This document shows positions 56,383-64,000 of a stretch of DNA of 64,000 nt, in pieces. The translations under genes and the position numbers were made by a program. The first letter of the stretch is position 1. Every line of letters starts with the position of its first letter. The DNA comes from Cyanidium caldarium (lineage: Eukaryota > Rhodophyta > Bangiophyceae > Cyanidiales > Cyanidiaceae). The notes beneath the pieces were generated by a model. That model saw only the letters and a program-made list of their open reading frames with translations, was not told where the DNA came from and searched no databases. The DNA is taken from NCBI GenBank assembly GCA_026184775.1, contig JANCYW010000004.1:310001-374000 (forward strand), written 5' to 3'.

Positions 56383-56893
56383 GAGGTGGTTAGAGTGGGC
56401 AGAGCGAGGCGCGTAAAACGGCGTGAAGTGTGTGCAGTGTCGGGTTGACGCTGCGAATGCCACCAGACGGCTTGTATGACTAGCTCCTCGCTCTCTCCGA
56501 GGCACATTCGAGTAGCGAAACGCGTCCGTGCGGGAGTGTGCGGCTGCCTCGCACGTTTCGATTCGGTCGATCGCAGCGCCGCGAAGCACTCGCCCAGCGG
56601 CCTCTTGTCGGTGCTCCCCGCGTCGCCCCGGTCACGTCTCACTCAGCAACAACTCGAGGGTGCCGATTGCGCGTCGGAGCTGTGGACGAGCATGTCGGGG
56701 TGGAGTGGGAAGCAGGCAAGCGGCGGCAAAGGGTGTGAAAAGACTGTTTTTCCGGAGTGCAGTGACCGGCAGTGAATCGGTGCGCGACCGCCGCTTCTCC
56801 ATCCTCGGTGGCGCGCTCCACGAAAAGCACGCGCCACTGGGCGCCGACGCGAGGGACATCTTCCCTGCACCAAACGGACGGCCACTTAACAGA
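56383..56893. other. Intergenic region between PEX5 and PEX13, no recognised feature
   Basis: About 511 bp. The PEX13 frame is open through the last 366 bases but has no ATG there and no likeness to PEX13. No RNA gene or repeat seen. Confidence 0.5.
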
Positions 56894-57682
56894 ATGAGCG
56901 TTCCAGGCACGCAGCCGGGTGCGGCTACCTCCACCCCGGCCGACTCGTCTGCGGCGAATGCGGCAGCCAACGCCGTGGCGCCTGGCGCGTACATGCCCGG
57001 CGGTATGGGATACGGCTACGGTCACGGTTCATTCTACGGACCGGGGGGATACGGCGGGCTTGGCTCTGGCTTGTACGGAGGCTACACGGGTCTCATGTCG
57101 CGATTTGGGGCGTACAACGGCATGGGCGGTTACGGCAACGGCGCGCCGACTCTGGACGGCACTGGCGCCGGCGCCGCCGGCGTGTTGCAGTCGGTGATGG
57201 CACCAGGTCAGTCGGCCATGGCCAGTCTGCAACAACTCATGCATACCATCGCCCGATTCACCGGCATCATGGAGGAGAACATGCGCAACGTGCACATCAT
57301 CTTCGACAGCGTGTTCGGCCTGGTGTACAACTTGGGCTTTCTGCGTGAAGAGCTGCGCAGCGTGTTCACCGGGGTGCAACCCAAGTCGTGGCTGATGCAG
57401 CTGCTGCGCAAGATACTGGGCGTGTGGCGAGTGGCGCTGCTGGTGGCGCTCAGCCCGCTCATCGGTCGATTCTCCCCGGTAGCCTGGTTGCTGAAGGCGC
57501 TCGGGCTGGCACCGTCGCCAGCCGCCGAGGCGAACGCGGAGGCAGGGCCCAGTGCTGATCAGGCGCTGGAGGACGTGGAGGATGATGACGATGAGATTCA
57601 CGTGCGGGATGAAGAGCAGGGCGACACTGCCCGGCCGGCGCCATCGCGGCGACGAAGCGACGCCGAGCGCACTTTCTTGTAA
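56894..57682 (+). CDS. PEX13: Peroxisomal docking factor PEX13 (SH3-less, YG-rich)
   Basis: 262 residues. Residues 34-82 are a tyrosine/glycine-rich domain (MGYGYGHGSFYGPGGYGG and on), then a helical membrane part: MASLQQLMHTIARFTGIMEE, FDSVFGLVYNLGFLREELRS, and WRVALLVALSPLIGRFSPVA. The YG domain of PEX13 forms the meshwork pore crossed by PEX5 with cargo. No SH3 domain follows the membrane segments; instead an acidic tail ends Arg/Ser-rich, as in plants and algae. The ATG at 56894 was chosen because the YG domain starts soon after. Same strand and next gene after PEX5. Confidence 0.85.
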   Translation: MSVPGTQPGAATSTPADSSAANAAANAVAPGAYMPGGMGYGYGHGSFYGPGGYGGLGSGLYGGYTGLMSRFGAYNGMGGYGNGAPTLDGTGAGAAGVLQSVMAPGQSAMASLQQLMHTIARFTGIMEENMRNVHIIFDSVFGLVYNLGFLREELRSVFTGVQPKSWLMQLLRKILGVWRVALLVALSPLIGRFSPVAWLLKALGLAPSPAAEANAEAGPSADQALEDVEDDDDEIHVRDEEQGDTARPAPSRRRSDAERTFL

Positions 57683-57927
57683 GACGCCCTGGTGAAGGGT
57701 GGAGCAGCGCCGGCTATGTGAGCTTCTGCCCGATATGCTTCGGTCGCCGACGGCACCGACCAATTGTCCATAAAACACTCGCGTTTTCCTCAACGAGCAC
57801 GGCTCGTATCGAAAGTGGCAGCGGACGCGTCGTCCGCGCCCTCCGTCACCTATCCGTTGGCGACGCGGTCGTCCCTGCCTCTCGCGTCCGTAGGCAAGCT
57901 TCCTCCTCTCTCCTTCATCACCTGTCG

Positions 57928-58323
57928 ATGCCGTACAGGCTTGGCGTTAGCGATTCCTTCATGATAGCGCACTCGTTCCGCGGAGAGGAGTTTGGGCCGG
58001 CGCAGGCGTTGCACGGCGCTACGTACACGGTGGAGGCCGAGTTCATCGCCTCCGAACTGCAGCCACCGTGCAACTGGGTGATGGATATCGGACAGGCGTC
58101 GGCGGTGCTGGCCGAAGCGATCGCCCCGTATCACTTGAAGAATCTGGACGAGCTGCCCGAGCTGGCCGGTGAGAACACCACCACCGAGTTTATGGCCCGC
58201 CAGGTGCAGCGACGGCTGAAGCAGCTGTTGCGCGGGCGGCGGTTTCGTGGCCGAGTGCAGGTGACGCTGCGCGAGTCGTATCGCGCCTGGGCGGTGTATG
58301 AATCGGAGGGCGAGGTGGAGTAG
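57928..58323 (+). CDS. 6-pyruvoyltetrahydropterin synthase/QueD-like protein with altered metal site
   Basis: A 131-residue T-fold protein. The N-terminal strand ends IAHSF with His15, then HGATYTVEAEF with His29, NWVMDIGQASAVL with Asp53, KNLDELPELAGENTTTEFMA, and the last strand VTLRESYRAWAVYE with Glu116. These are the PTPS/QueD elements in order. The usual HGH metal motif reads HGA, so one zinc ligand is replaced. The catalytic Cys of true PTPS is also missing from the first loop. A distinct bacterial subfamily with similar HGATY segments exists as I recall it. The reaction here is therefore open. The upstream 60 bases are strongly CT-rich. Its stop is 13 bp from the stop of the convergent neighbour. 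Confidence 0.72.
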   Translation: MPYRLGVSDSFMIAHSFRGEEFGPAQALHGATYTVEAEFIASELQPPCNWVMDIGQASAVLAEAIAPYHLKNLDELPELAGENTTTEFMARQVQRRLKQLLRGRRFRGRVQVTLRESYRAWAVYESEGEVE

Positions 58324-58336
58324 GTGCAGCGCGGTT

Positions 58337-61300
58337 CTAGCAGCCGGTCTGGATGCGGTGAACGATGGCATCGAGGGTGGCTTCGGATTCCTCCGCCGCC
58401 TCTACCACACGATGGCGCGCGTCGCGTACGCACCACCGCTGCAGAAAGTGCAATCGGGAGAGCAGCACTTCCGGAGCGGTTGACGGCGGTAGGAGCGGTG
58501 CCCATTGCAGGAAACCGACAGCGGCGCTGAGCACAGCCACGAGGCGCGCACGCCGTTGCGGATGCGTCAGCAACTCGCCCTGCTGCCGAGCGTCCTCGAT
58601 GACCTGTTGCAAGCAGAGCAGACGTTGGGAGCGCTGCGGACAGGCGTGCAGCACTGCTGCCAGCGTGAAATGATTCAGCGGGTCGATATCGCCATGTCTC
58701 CATGCCATCGTATCATCGGCCGGGCAATCGAACTGCCAGGCAGCATCCAGGAACGCCAACAGAAACGCCTGCCGCTCTTCCAACAACGCGCCAGGGCCAC
58801 TGGCGACAGCCTCGTCGGTGCTACGGAGGGCATTGGCTAGTGCACTCCATACCGCGCCCGACAGGCGACGACGCGCGTCGGGCGCCAAGGCGCGCAGACC
58901 GCCATCGCCCTGTCGAATGGCGTGGGCGAGAGACTGCGCATCAAAGACGGCCACGTAATCCCACCGCAGCAACAGCGGCACCATCTCCGGCACGGGCACC
59001 GACAAGTACGGCATTCGAGCTGTCGATTCCGCGTGGTCGCCATCACCGCCCAGCTCCGATACGACCCCGAGTTGTTGTCGCAAGGCGTGCTGCAACAGCG
59101 TCGGCCAGGCGTGCCGGTGAAATGCGTGCCAAGAGCTGCGGACGACCTGTGCCCAGTCGTCCGCTGGAGCGGCGGCCTCACTCGGCTGGCCGTTGACATC
59201 GCCAGGCGCCACTGCGGTCCGATTGAAATCCCGAGCCCACAGCCGGCGCCCGAATCCGTCCAACACGCGCGCCTCCGCCTCGCTCATGACGGCGGCGTGC
59301 GCCATAAACTCGACATCGGCCATGCGCCAGCACTCTTCTCCTGGCGATAGCGGCGACGGCGACGCCGGCGCCAGCACCACAAACACCAGCGCGTCCGCCA
59401 ATCGCGTCGCCGCCGACTCCGGTGCTGCCGATGTCCGCAACGCATGATACGGCAGGCCAGAATGCAGCGTGGCGCCGCACGTGGCCATCAGCATGGCGGC
59501 CGTCAGCGCGCGGTAACTTGTCGGCACGGCTTCGATCGAGCGGCCGTCCATGGCGATCGCTTCCGGCTGCGTTGTCGCCGTCGCGTTGCCCAGCACCTGC
59601 AGCATGGCCTGCTTGATGGGTGTGGCTTCGGGCAGCGCGCGCGCGTACGCCTCCAGGTACTCCCGGGTGGCGCTGACCATACCGCTCCCACCGGATGCAC
59701 CTCCCCAACGGCTGCGTCCGGCCACATACGCCGTGCGGGTTCGATAACGCCAGGCACCGTGCAGCACCATCCGACATAGGCCGTAAAAGGCGTCGGAGGC
59801 GTGGCGCTCGGCCGCGTCCGCGCTCTGCAACCCCACCGCAGCGCGCTGCAGGTGCCGCTCCCATTGCGCTAACGAGCGTGCACTCAGCATGTCGGTGGGC
59901 AGTACGGTGCGCGCCGCCGCCAGCACCTCCGCCTCCGTCGTCGGCGATGATGCGGCGGTTGCACCGTCGGCTCGCTGCGTCTGCCTCCACTGCTCGTCCG
60001 CCCATTGCGCCGCGTGCCACCACCGATACGGCAGCTGGGCCAGCGCCCGTGCCGCGCACACATCCGCCTCGCGCTCGTGTGTCATCCACTGCACTAGCCG
60101 CAAAACCGTCACAAACTGCTGCGGCCTGCTAACGTCGATGCCCGCCTGCACACAGGTACTCAATAGCTGCATCCAGGCCGCTCGCAGTGCCAGCGGCCAG
60201 TGTTCGCTCTGGTACGCCTGCGGCGGCATCCACTTCAGCAGAAAACGCAACAGCTTGGCGGCGTCCAACACCTCCGCCTCCACCAAGTGTTGCAGAGCGA
60301 GCGTCGCCGGCAAGGCCGCATCCGGTGCCTGGTGCCGGGCCTCTCGGAGTACGTACTGCAGCAGCGGCAGCAGAGACGCACTGCGGGCCGGTCGCTCCCG
60401 ACAAACCGCCAGACATGCTCGCGCCAGCGCCTCCAACTGAGTTGATGATATCGCAGGCGCCTGTTGGAGGCAGCGGGCACAGAGCGCCTCCAGGAACACC
60501 TGAGCCGCGGGCACTTGCAACGTCAACTGGCTCAGAACCGCCACAGTGACAGCAAAGGGCGTCTCCGAAGGCGTCCCCGCCGCAGCAGTTGCTGCACCGT
60601 TTTCGGTCAGCGTCGACCACTGCAGTATCGACGACAACGCCGGCAGCACTGCCTGCACCAATGCGGTGCGGTCGCGGGCAAACGACGCCAGGCACTGCAG
60701 CAGCAGTCGCAGCAGCTGCGGGTTGGCGGTGCTATCGCGAGCCGCCGTGCGTTGCATCGCCGCCAAAACCACCCGCATGCCGCCGAGGGTGAGCGCGGCG
60801 CTTGGTGAGGCGTTCGCGTTGTACAGGACCATGGCGGCCGCGGCGGCCGCTTGCACACCGGGTCGAGCCACCTCCAATAGATACGACAACAGCAGCGGTT
60901 CCTGCAACGCTGGAGGGTGTGCTTGCAGCAGGGCGCGTATCTGCGCGTCCGAGTCGGTCTCGAGCGCCGCCCAACACGCCAGAGAGTCGTACAGGGTGTA
61001 GGTGCGTGGACACACCTCGGCCAGGTGCGGCAACGATTCCAGTTCGGCCATCGCCTGCGGAGACGGCCAGGCGGTTGCCAGATGAGGATACAGCAGGCGC
61101 ACCGTCTGTCGTAGACGATCGTCCAAAATGTCCGTGGTGGTCGCGCTTCGGCCAGCCGAGCGATTTGGAGGACGAGGAGGAGGAGGAGGAGGAGCCGTGG
61201 GAGGTGGCGACAACAACGCCAAGCCGTGTCGCTCCAGCAGATACACCAGCAGCGTGTGTAGAGCACGCATCCGGGCGCTCGTCTCTCCAGCATGGCTCGA

Positions 61301-62122
61301 AGTGCCATCCAGCGCCCCTTCCCACAGCGGCAGCGCCGACCATCCGGTGATGCGGCCCTGCAACAACTGCTCCAGTTGCAGCGCAAGGCCGATGGTGCGT
61401 GCCTCGTCGGCCTGCGAATGCTGCCGCAACACTTGCATCCACTCATCGGCAGCATATGCCTCGATCGGCTGCTGCAACATCAGCTGTAACGCTGATTCGT
61501 GGTCACAAAAACGCAAGCCGGCCTGAAGGAAGAGGCGACGGGCGGTGGCGTTGGCCGAAGGCGTCAACACCGCCCGCATGTACCGCTGCCACACCGCCGA
61601 CGACCAGCCGACAGCTATGGTGGATGCATCGGCGGCCACAGCCTCTCTCGCGCCACCTAGGGTGATCGCTGCGAGCGCCGTCGGCACGGCCACCTCTTGA
61701 CGGTCGGCGAGCGCCAGCGCCAACAGCAGGCCATCCGCATCAGTGCCGCCGATGGCTGCCAGCGCCGCCGCCCAGTGGACCGCCGCCGCGATCACGTCAG
61801 CGCTTTTCGCGTGTCCGATCACTTTTTGCACCGCGCGGGCCCAGCGACGCAACGCCGGAGCGGACAGCGGGCGCTCGCGAGCACAGCGCACCCACTCGCG
61901 CACTGCCGCTTGAGCCACCGCAACACCACTGGTAGTGTCGCTGAGGATCACTTCCAGGCCTTCAGCGACATCGCGCTCCCAGATGATCTCATCTCGATCG
62001 GTTAATTCTGCGGCGGCCACCATCCAACGCACCCAGCGGCAAGTCGCCTGTTGGGCTATCGCGGCGTGACCACAGCGCACGCGTTGTTGCCACTGCGTGC
62101 GAGCATCGGATGCCTGGCTCAT
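58337..62122 (-). CDS. Large unknown helical-repeat protein
   Basis: Not recognised. 1261 residues, almost entirely alpha-helical with repeated Leu/Ala helix pairs (for example PLLLSYLLEVARPGVQAAAA; QLLRLLLQCLASFARDRTAL; ASLLPLLQYVLREARHQAPD) in the manner of HEAT or ARM solenoids. There is one Pro-rich break at about 310-325. No transmembrane segment, P-loop or zinc motif is evident. A scaffold role (adaptor, nucleoporin, focadhesin-like or transport factor) is possible but not shown. ATG 62122 was chosen because the stretch before it is CT-rich, as at other starts here; an upstream in-frame ATG at 62323 would add 67 residues of low-complexity, Cys-containing sequence. Confidence 0.72.
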   Translation of the reverse strand: MSQASDARTQWQQRVRCGHAAIAQQATCRWVRWMVAAAELTDRDEIIWERDVAEGLEVILSDTTSGVAVAQAAVREWVRCARERPLSAPALRRWARAVQKVIGHAKSADVIAAAVHWAAALAAIGGTDADGLLLALALADRQEVAVPTALAAITLGGAREAVAADASTIAVGWSSAVWQRYMRAVLTPSANATARRLFLQAGLRFCDHESALQLMLQQPIEAYAADEWMQVLRQHSQADEARTIGLALQLEQLLQGRITGWSALPLWEGALDGTSSHAGETSARMRALHTLLVYLLERHGLALLSPPPTAPPPPPPRPPNRSAGRSATTTDILDDRLRQTVRLLYPHLATAWPSPQAMAELESLPHLAEVCPRTYTLYDSLACWAALETDSDAQIRALLQAHPPALQEPLLLSYLLEVARPGVQAAAAAAMVLYNANASPSAALTLGGMRVVLAAMQRTAARDSTANPQLLRLLLQCLASFARDRTALVQAVLPALSSILQWSTLTENGAATAAAGTPSETPFAVTVAVLSQLTLQVPAAQVFLEALCARCLQQAPAISSTQLEALARACLAVCRERPARSASLLPLLQYVLREARHQAPDAALPATLALQHLVEAEVLDAAKLLRFLLKWMPPQAYQSEHWPLALRAAWMQLLSTCVQAGIDVSRPQQFVTVLRLVQWMTHEREADVCAARALAQLPYRWWHAAQWADEQWRQTQRADGATAASSPTTEAEVLAAARTVLPTDMLSARSLAQWERHLQRAAVGLQSADAAERHASDAFYGLCRMVLHGAWRYRTRTAYVAGRSRWGGASGGSGMVSATREYLEAYARALPEATPIKQAMLQVLGNATATTQPEAIAMDGRSIEAVPTSYRALTAAMLMATCGATLHSGLPYHALRTSAAPESAATRLADALVFVVLAPASPSPLSPGEECWRMADVEFMAHAAVMSEAEARVLDGFGRRLWARDFNRTAVAPGDVNGQPSEAAAPADDWAQVVRSSWHAFHRHAWPTLLQHALRQQLGVVSELGGDGDHAESTARMPYLSVPVPEMVPLLLRWDYVAVFDAQSLAHAIRQGDGGLRALAPDARRRLSGAVWSALANALRSTDEAVASGPGALLEERQAFLLAFLDAAWQFDCPADDTMAWRHGDIDPLNHFTLAAVLHACPQRSQRLLCLQQVIEDARQQGELLTHPQRRARLVAVLSAAVGFLQWAPLLPPSTAPEVLLSRLHFLQRWCVRDARHRVVEAAEESEATLDAIVHRIQTGC

Positions 62123-62448
62123 AGAAGAGAGAGAAAGAGGAGACGGAAATGACGTGCATGCGTGAAAAGTTAGACGATTGGATATGACATCCACCCGTTC
62201 CTCTGCAGCTCTTTCTCCGTTTCCACAGCGGCACTCGATGCCCCAGGGTTGTACTTGGGCATTCGCTGCGGGCGCCTGGCCGCATGCATCGCGCTTGTCA
62301 TATATTGACCTACTGTGTCTCATCTAATCCTCACCCCTTCCCGCCGGTCGCCGCCCTCCCATCGTGCACTCGCCGCGTAGCCTGTGCTCTGCGTTGAACC
62401 TCGTGCTCATCTTCATCTCCTTTCCCGCTTCACTCTCCCTGTGCGCCG
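62123..62448. other. Intergenic region between divergent genes, no recognised feature
   Basis: About 326 bp between the helical-repeat orphan and eS12 starts. Both ends are pyrimidine-rich on their own coding strands. Part may be coding if the orphan starts at 62323. Confidence 0.5.
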
Positions 62449-62910
62449 ATGACCAGTATTGAACCGGAGGCCGCAGGGACAGGGGCGGAGGCGCCGGTCG
62501 CAGAGGCGCCCATCTTGGCAGCGGGCGAACAGGACGAGGAGGTGGCCGACATCAACGCGGCGTTGCGCGTGGTGTTGCGCAAGGCGCTCATCCACGACGG
62601 GCTGGCGCGCGGTCTGCGCGAAGCGGTGCGCGCGCTAGACAGCCGCAAGGCGCGTCTGTGTGTGCTGGCGTCGGATTGTGAGGAGCCGGCGTATCCGCGG
62701 CTGATCGAGGCGTTGTGTGCGGAGCACGGCATCAACATGGTGCGCGTTCCGGCGGCGAAGCAGTTGGGCGAGTGGTCCGGTCTGTGCAAGATCGACGCCG
62801 AGGGCAACGCGCGCAAAGTGGTGGCGTGCACGTGTGTGGTGGTGAAGGATTTCGGTGAGCCCAGCAAAGGCCTCACCTTTTTGGAGGACTACCTGAAGGA
62901 GCAGGCGTGA
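62449..62910 (+). CDS. RPS12: Ribosomal protein eS12
   Basis: Small-subunit ribosomal protein, 153 residues. After an acidic/Ala-rich N-terminus comes [61 protein letters not shown], and [21 protein letters not shown], matching eS12 (L7Ae fold) throughout. ATG at 62449 follows 50 bases nearly free of purines, like a TOP-type leader. Convergent with the PP2C gene, 43 bp apart. Confidence 0.97.
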   Translation: MTSIEPEAAGTGAEAPVAEAPILAAGEQDEEVADINAALRVVLRKALIHDGLARGLREAVRALDSRKARLCVLASDCEEPAYPRLIEALCAEHGINMVRVPAAKQLGEWSGLCKIDAEGNARKVVACTCVVVKDFGEPSKGLTFLEDYLKEQA

Positions 62911-62928
62911 GGGAGGGGGAATGTCCGT

Positions 62929-62947
62929 GGGCGCGCGCGCGCGCGCG
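62929..62947. repeat. Short GC dinucleotide run
   Basis: An alternating GC run between the convergent eS12 and PP2C stops. Able to adopt Z-DNA and slip in replication. Confidence 0.8.
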
Positions 62948-62953
62948 GATCGT

Positions 62954-64000
62954 TTACTTTGAGGAGCGGCGGAATCGTCGGAAAAAGCCGCCAGCGCAAC
63001 GTTTGCTCTTCTCCTTGGCGGTCGATGTTGTTGTTTTCGGTGGTGGTGGTGGTGGTGGTGATACAGGGGGGTCGGCTGGCGGATCGCCGAGGTACAGATG
63101 GTCCGACGGGGGCTGCGGTGACGCCTCGGGCACCGGCTGCGCGTTCACCGGCGCGGCGGACAACCGGGAAGTGGCATTCGGGCGTAGCACTGTGCCGGAC
63201 AGACGCGAAGGCACGGTCACCGCCGATTCCGACTCCATGGACACTTTGGGCGAGCCGTTACCGGTCGATGACGACGACGACAACCGTGCAGACCGTGTCT
63301 CGTCACCCAGAACGCCCGGCGTCGGCCCGCAGAGGCGTTGCGGCGCATCCTTGCCAAACCCGTCCTCGCGTAAAGCCCACGACTGGAATATCTTGCCGCC
63401 GTGCACGGTTACATCGCGCATCAGATCCGGCCGCGACAGGATCACCACGATCACGCTCACATTGTCACTGGAGCCGGCCGCCAGCGCCGCATGCACCAGC
63501 GCCAGCGACGCCGCCTTCGGGTCACCGCCGTACCGTCGCAGTGCCGTGCGCGCCACACGCACCGCCTCCTGATTGGACAGCCGGCACCACAATCCATCAC
63601 ATGCCACGATCAGGAACTCGTCGTGCGGCGATATTGGTCGCACCACCACGTCCGGGTCGGCGATCAGCAAATTGCCGGTAATGTTCAGATGCGGGAAGAG
63701 GCGCGACGCATGCGCTTTGAGGTCCATGTCGCCGAGCGCCCGCGTCAACGATATGTAGCCGTTGACGCCGCGCGAATTGACAAACCCGCCGGCGGCCTTG
63801 ATACGGCGCACTTCGCTCGGCACCATCGGACTGTGGTCTTGGCTGAGCGGCACCGCGTCGCCGCCCGCGGCGCACAGCACGGTGCGCGAATCGCCCACGT
63901 TGCAGCAGTAGATGTGGCGGTTGCGCAGCACCACCAACGCCACCGTCGTGCCCGAATAGGTGCGTTTGCGTAACGACTCGACCAAGATTTCCTCGTCCAG
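62954..64000 (-). CDS. PP2C-family Ser/Thr phosphatase, 5'-partial
   Basis: The C-terminal part of a metal-dependent PP2C phosphatase; the gene's start lies beyond the right edge, as the frame is still open at 64000. Motifs in order: SGTTVALVVLRNRHIYCCNV, GDSRTVLC, LSQDHSPMVPSEVRRIKAAG, GYISLTRALGDMDLK, EFLIVACDGLWCRLSNQEAV and GSSDNVSVIVVIL, including the metal-binding Asp residues of the DG and DN motifs. The C-terminal 150 residues after the domain are Pro/Ser-rich, with a proline run encoded by a GGT tract and an Arg/Lys end. Confidence 0.95.
   Translation of the reverse strand: MDEEILVESLRKRTYSGTTVALVVLRNRHIYCCNVGDSRTVLCAAGGDAVPLSQDHSPMVPSEVRRIKAAGGFVNSRGVNGYISLTRALGDMDLKAHASRLFPHLNITGNLLIADPDVVVRPISPHDEFLIVACDGLWCRLSNQEAVRVARTALRRYGGDPKAASLALVHAALAAGSSDNVSVIVVILSRPDLMRDVTVHGGKIFQSWALREDGFGKDAPQRLCGPTPGVLGDETRSARLSSSSSTGNGSPKVSMESESAVTVPSRLSGTVLRPNATSRLSAAPVNAQPVPEASPQPPSDHLYLGDPPADPPVSPPPPPPPKTTTSTAKEKSKRCAGGFFRRFRRSSK
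63039..63061. repeat. GGT trinucleotide tract in the PP2C tail
   Basis: A GGT run read on the minus strand as a proline stretch in the disordered PP2C tail. Confidence 0.8.

Noticed and set aside
1-64000. Transposons, virus-derived elements, CRISPR arrays, rRNA genes
   Set aside because: No transposase, reverse transcriptase, integrase or capsid-like frame, no long terminal or inverted repeats, no spaced repeat array and no rRNA-like sequence was seen.

Overview
The window is nuclear DNA from a compact, GC-rich (well over half G+C by eye), almost intronless eukaryote. It holds 33 protein genes, about one per 1.9 kb. They include spliceosome, nuclear pore, cohesin loader, ESCRT, peroxisome import, mitochondrial complex I and TFIID/SAGA proteins, so the source is clearly not a prokaryote. 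Three things point to a unicellular alga, most likely a cyanidiophyte red alga: a plant-type long-form HisG (animals lack histidine synthesis), a Cys-rich TauE/SafE protein of the plant/protist kind, and an SH3-less PEX13. The only intron seen, in HisG, has GTAAGT and ACTAAC signals, which fits such a genome. The taxonomic assignment is inference, not proof.

Layout. 1-9.5 kb: a cohesin-loader Scc2/NIPBL gene cut by the window edge, a small SERF gene, DNA ligase I and an MFSD1-like transporter. 9.6-19.6 kb: a TauE/SafE transporter, a crooked-neck/Clf1-like splicing factor, a sugar-phosphate/nucleotide-sugar type transporter, a membrane-anchored short-chain dehydrogenase, HisG with its intron, and phosphatidylserine decarboxylase. 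19.7-31 kb: Rqc2/NEMF, TOE1-like deadenylase, a Shg1/BOD1-like protein, an endosulfine-like protein, WDR18/Ipi3, Sen54 and Rad6. 31-41 kb: a large orphan with a basic N-terminal region, a winged-helix-like segment and TPRs; then IBA57, VPS23/TSG101, NDUFA1 and a coiled-coil orphan. 41-50 kb: DNA2, TAF10, enolase, a bacterial-type ABC ATPase with an organelle-type leader, and a tiny membrane protein. 50-64 kb: a Nup160-like nucleoporin, PEX5, PEX13, a PTPS-like protein, a large helical-repeat orphan, ribosomal protein eS12 and a PP2C phosphatase cut by the right edge.

The genes do not form operons. They alternate in divergent pairs with short shared upstream regions and convergent pairs whose stop codons can lie only 13-17 bp apart. 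PEX5 and PEX13, cargo receptor and docking factor of the same import machine, are neighbours on the same strand.

The least explained items are the winged-helix/TPR orphan (31184-34498), the nuclear-encoded NitT/TauT-type ABC ATPase with a C-terminal AAA-associated domain (47656-49494), and several host proteins whose signature motifs deviate: PSD with GSC for GST, endosulfine with DSAD for DSGD, and PTPS-like with HGA for HGH. No tRNA, rRNA, transposon, virus-derived element or CRISPR array was recognised.
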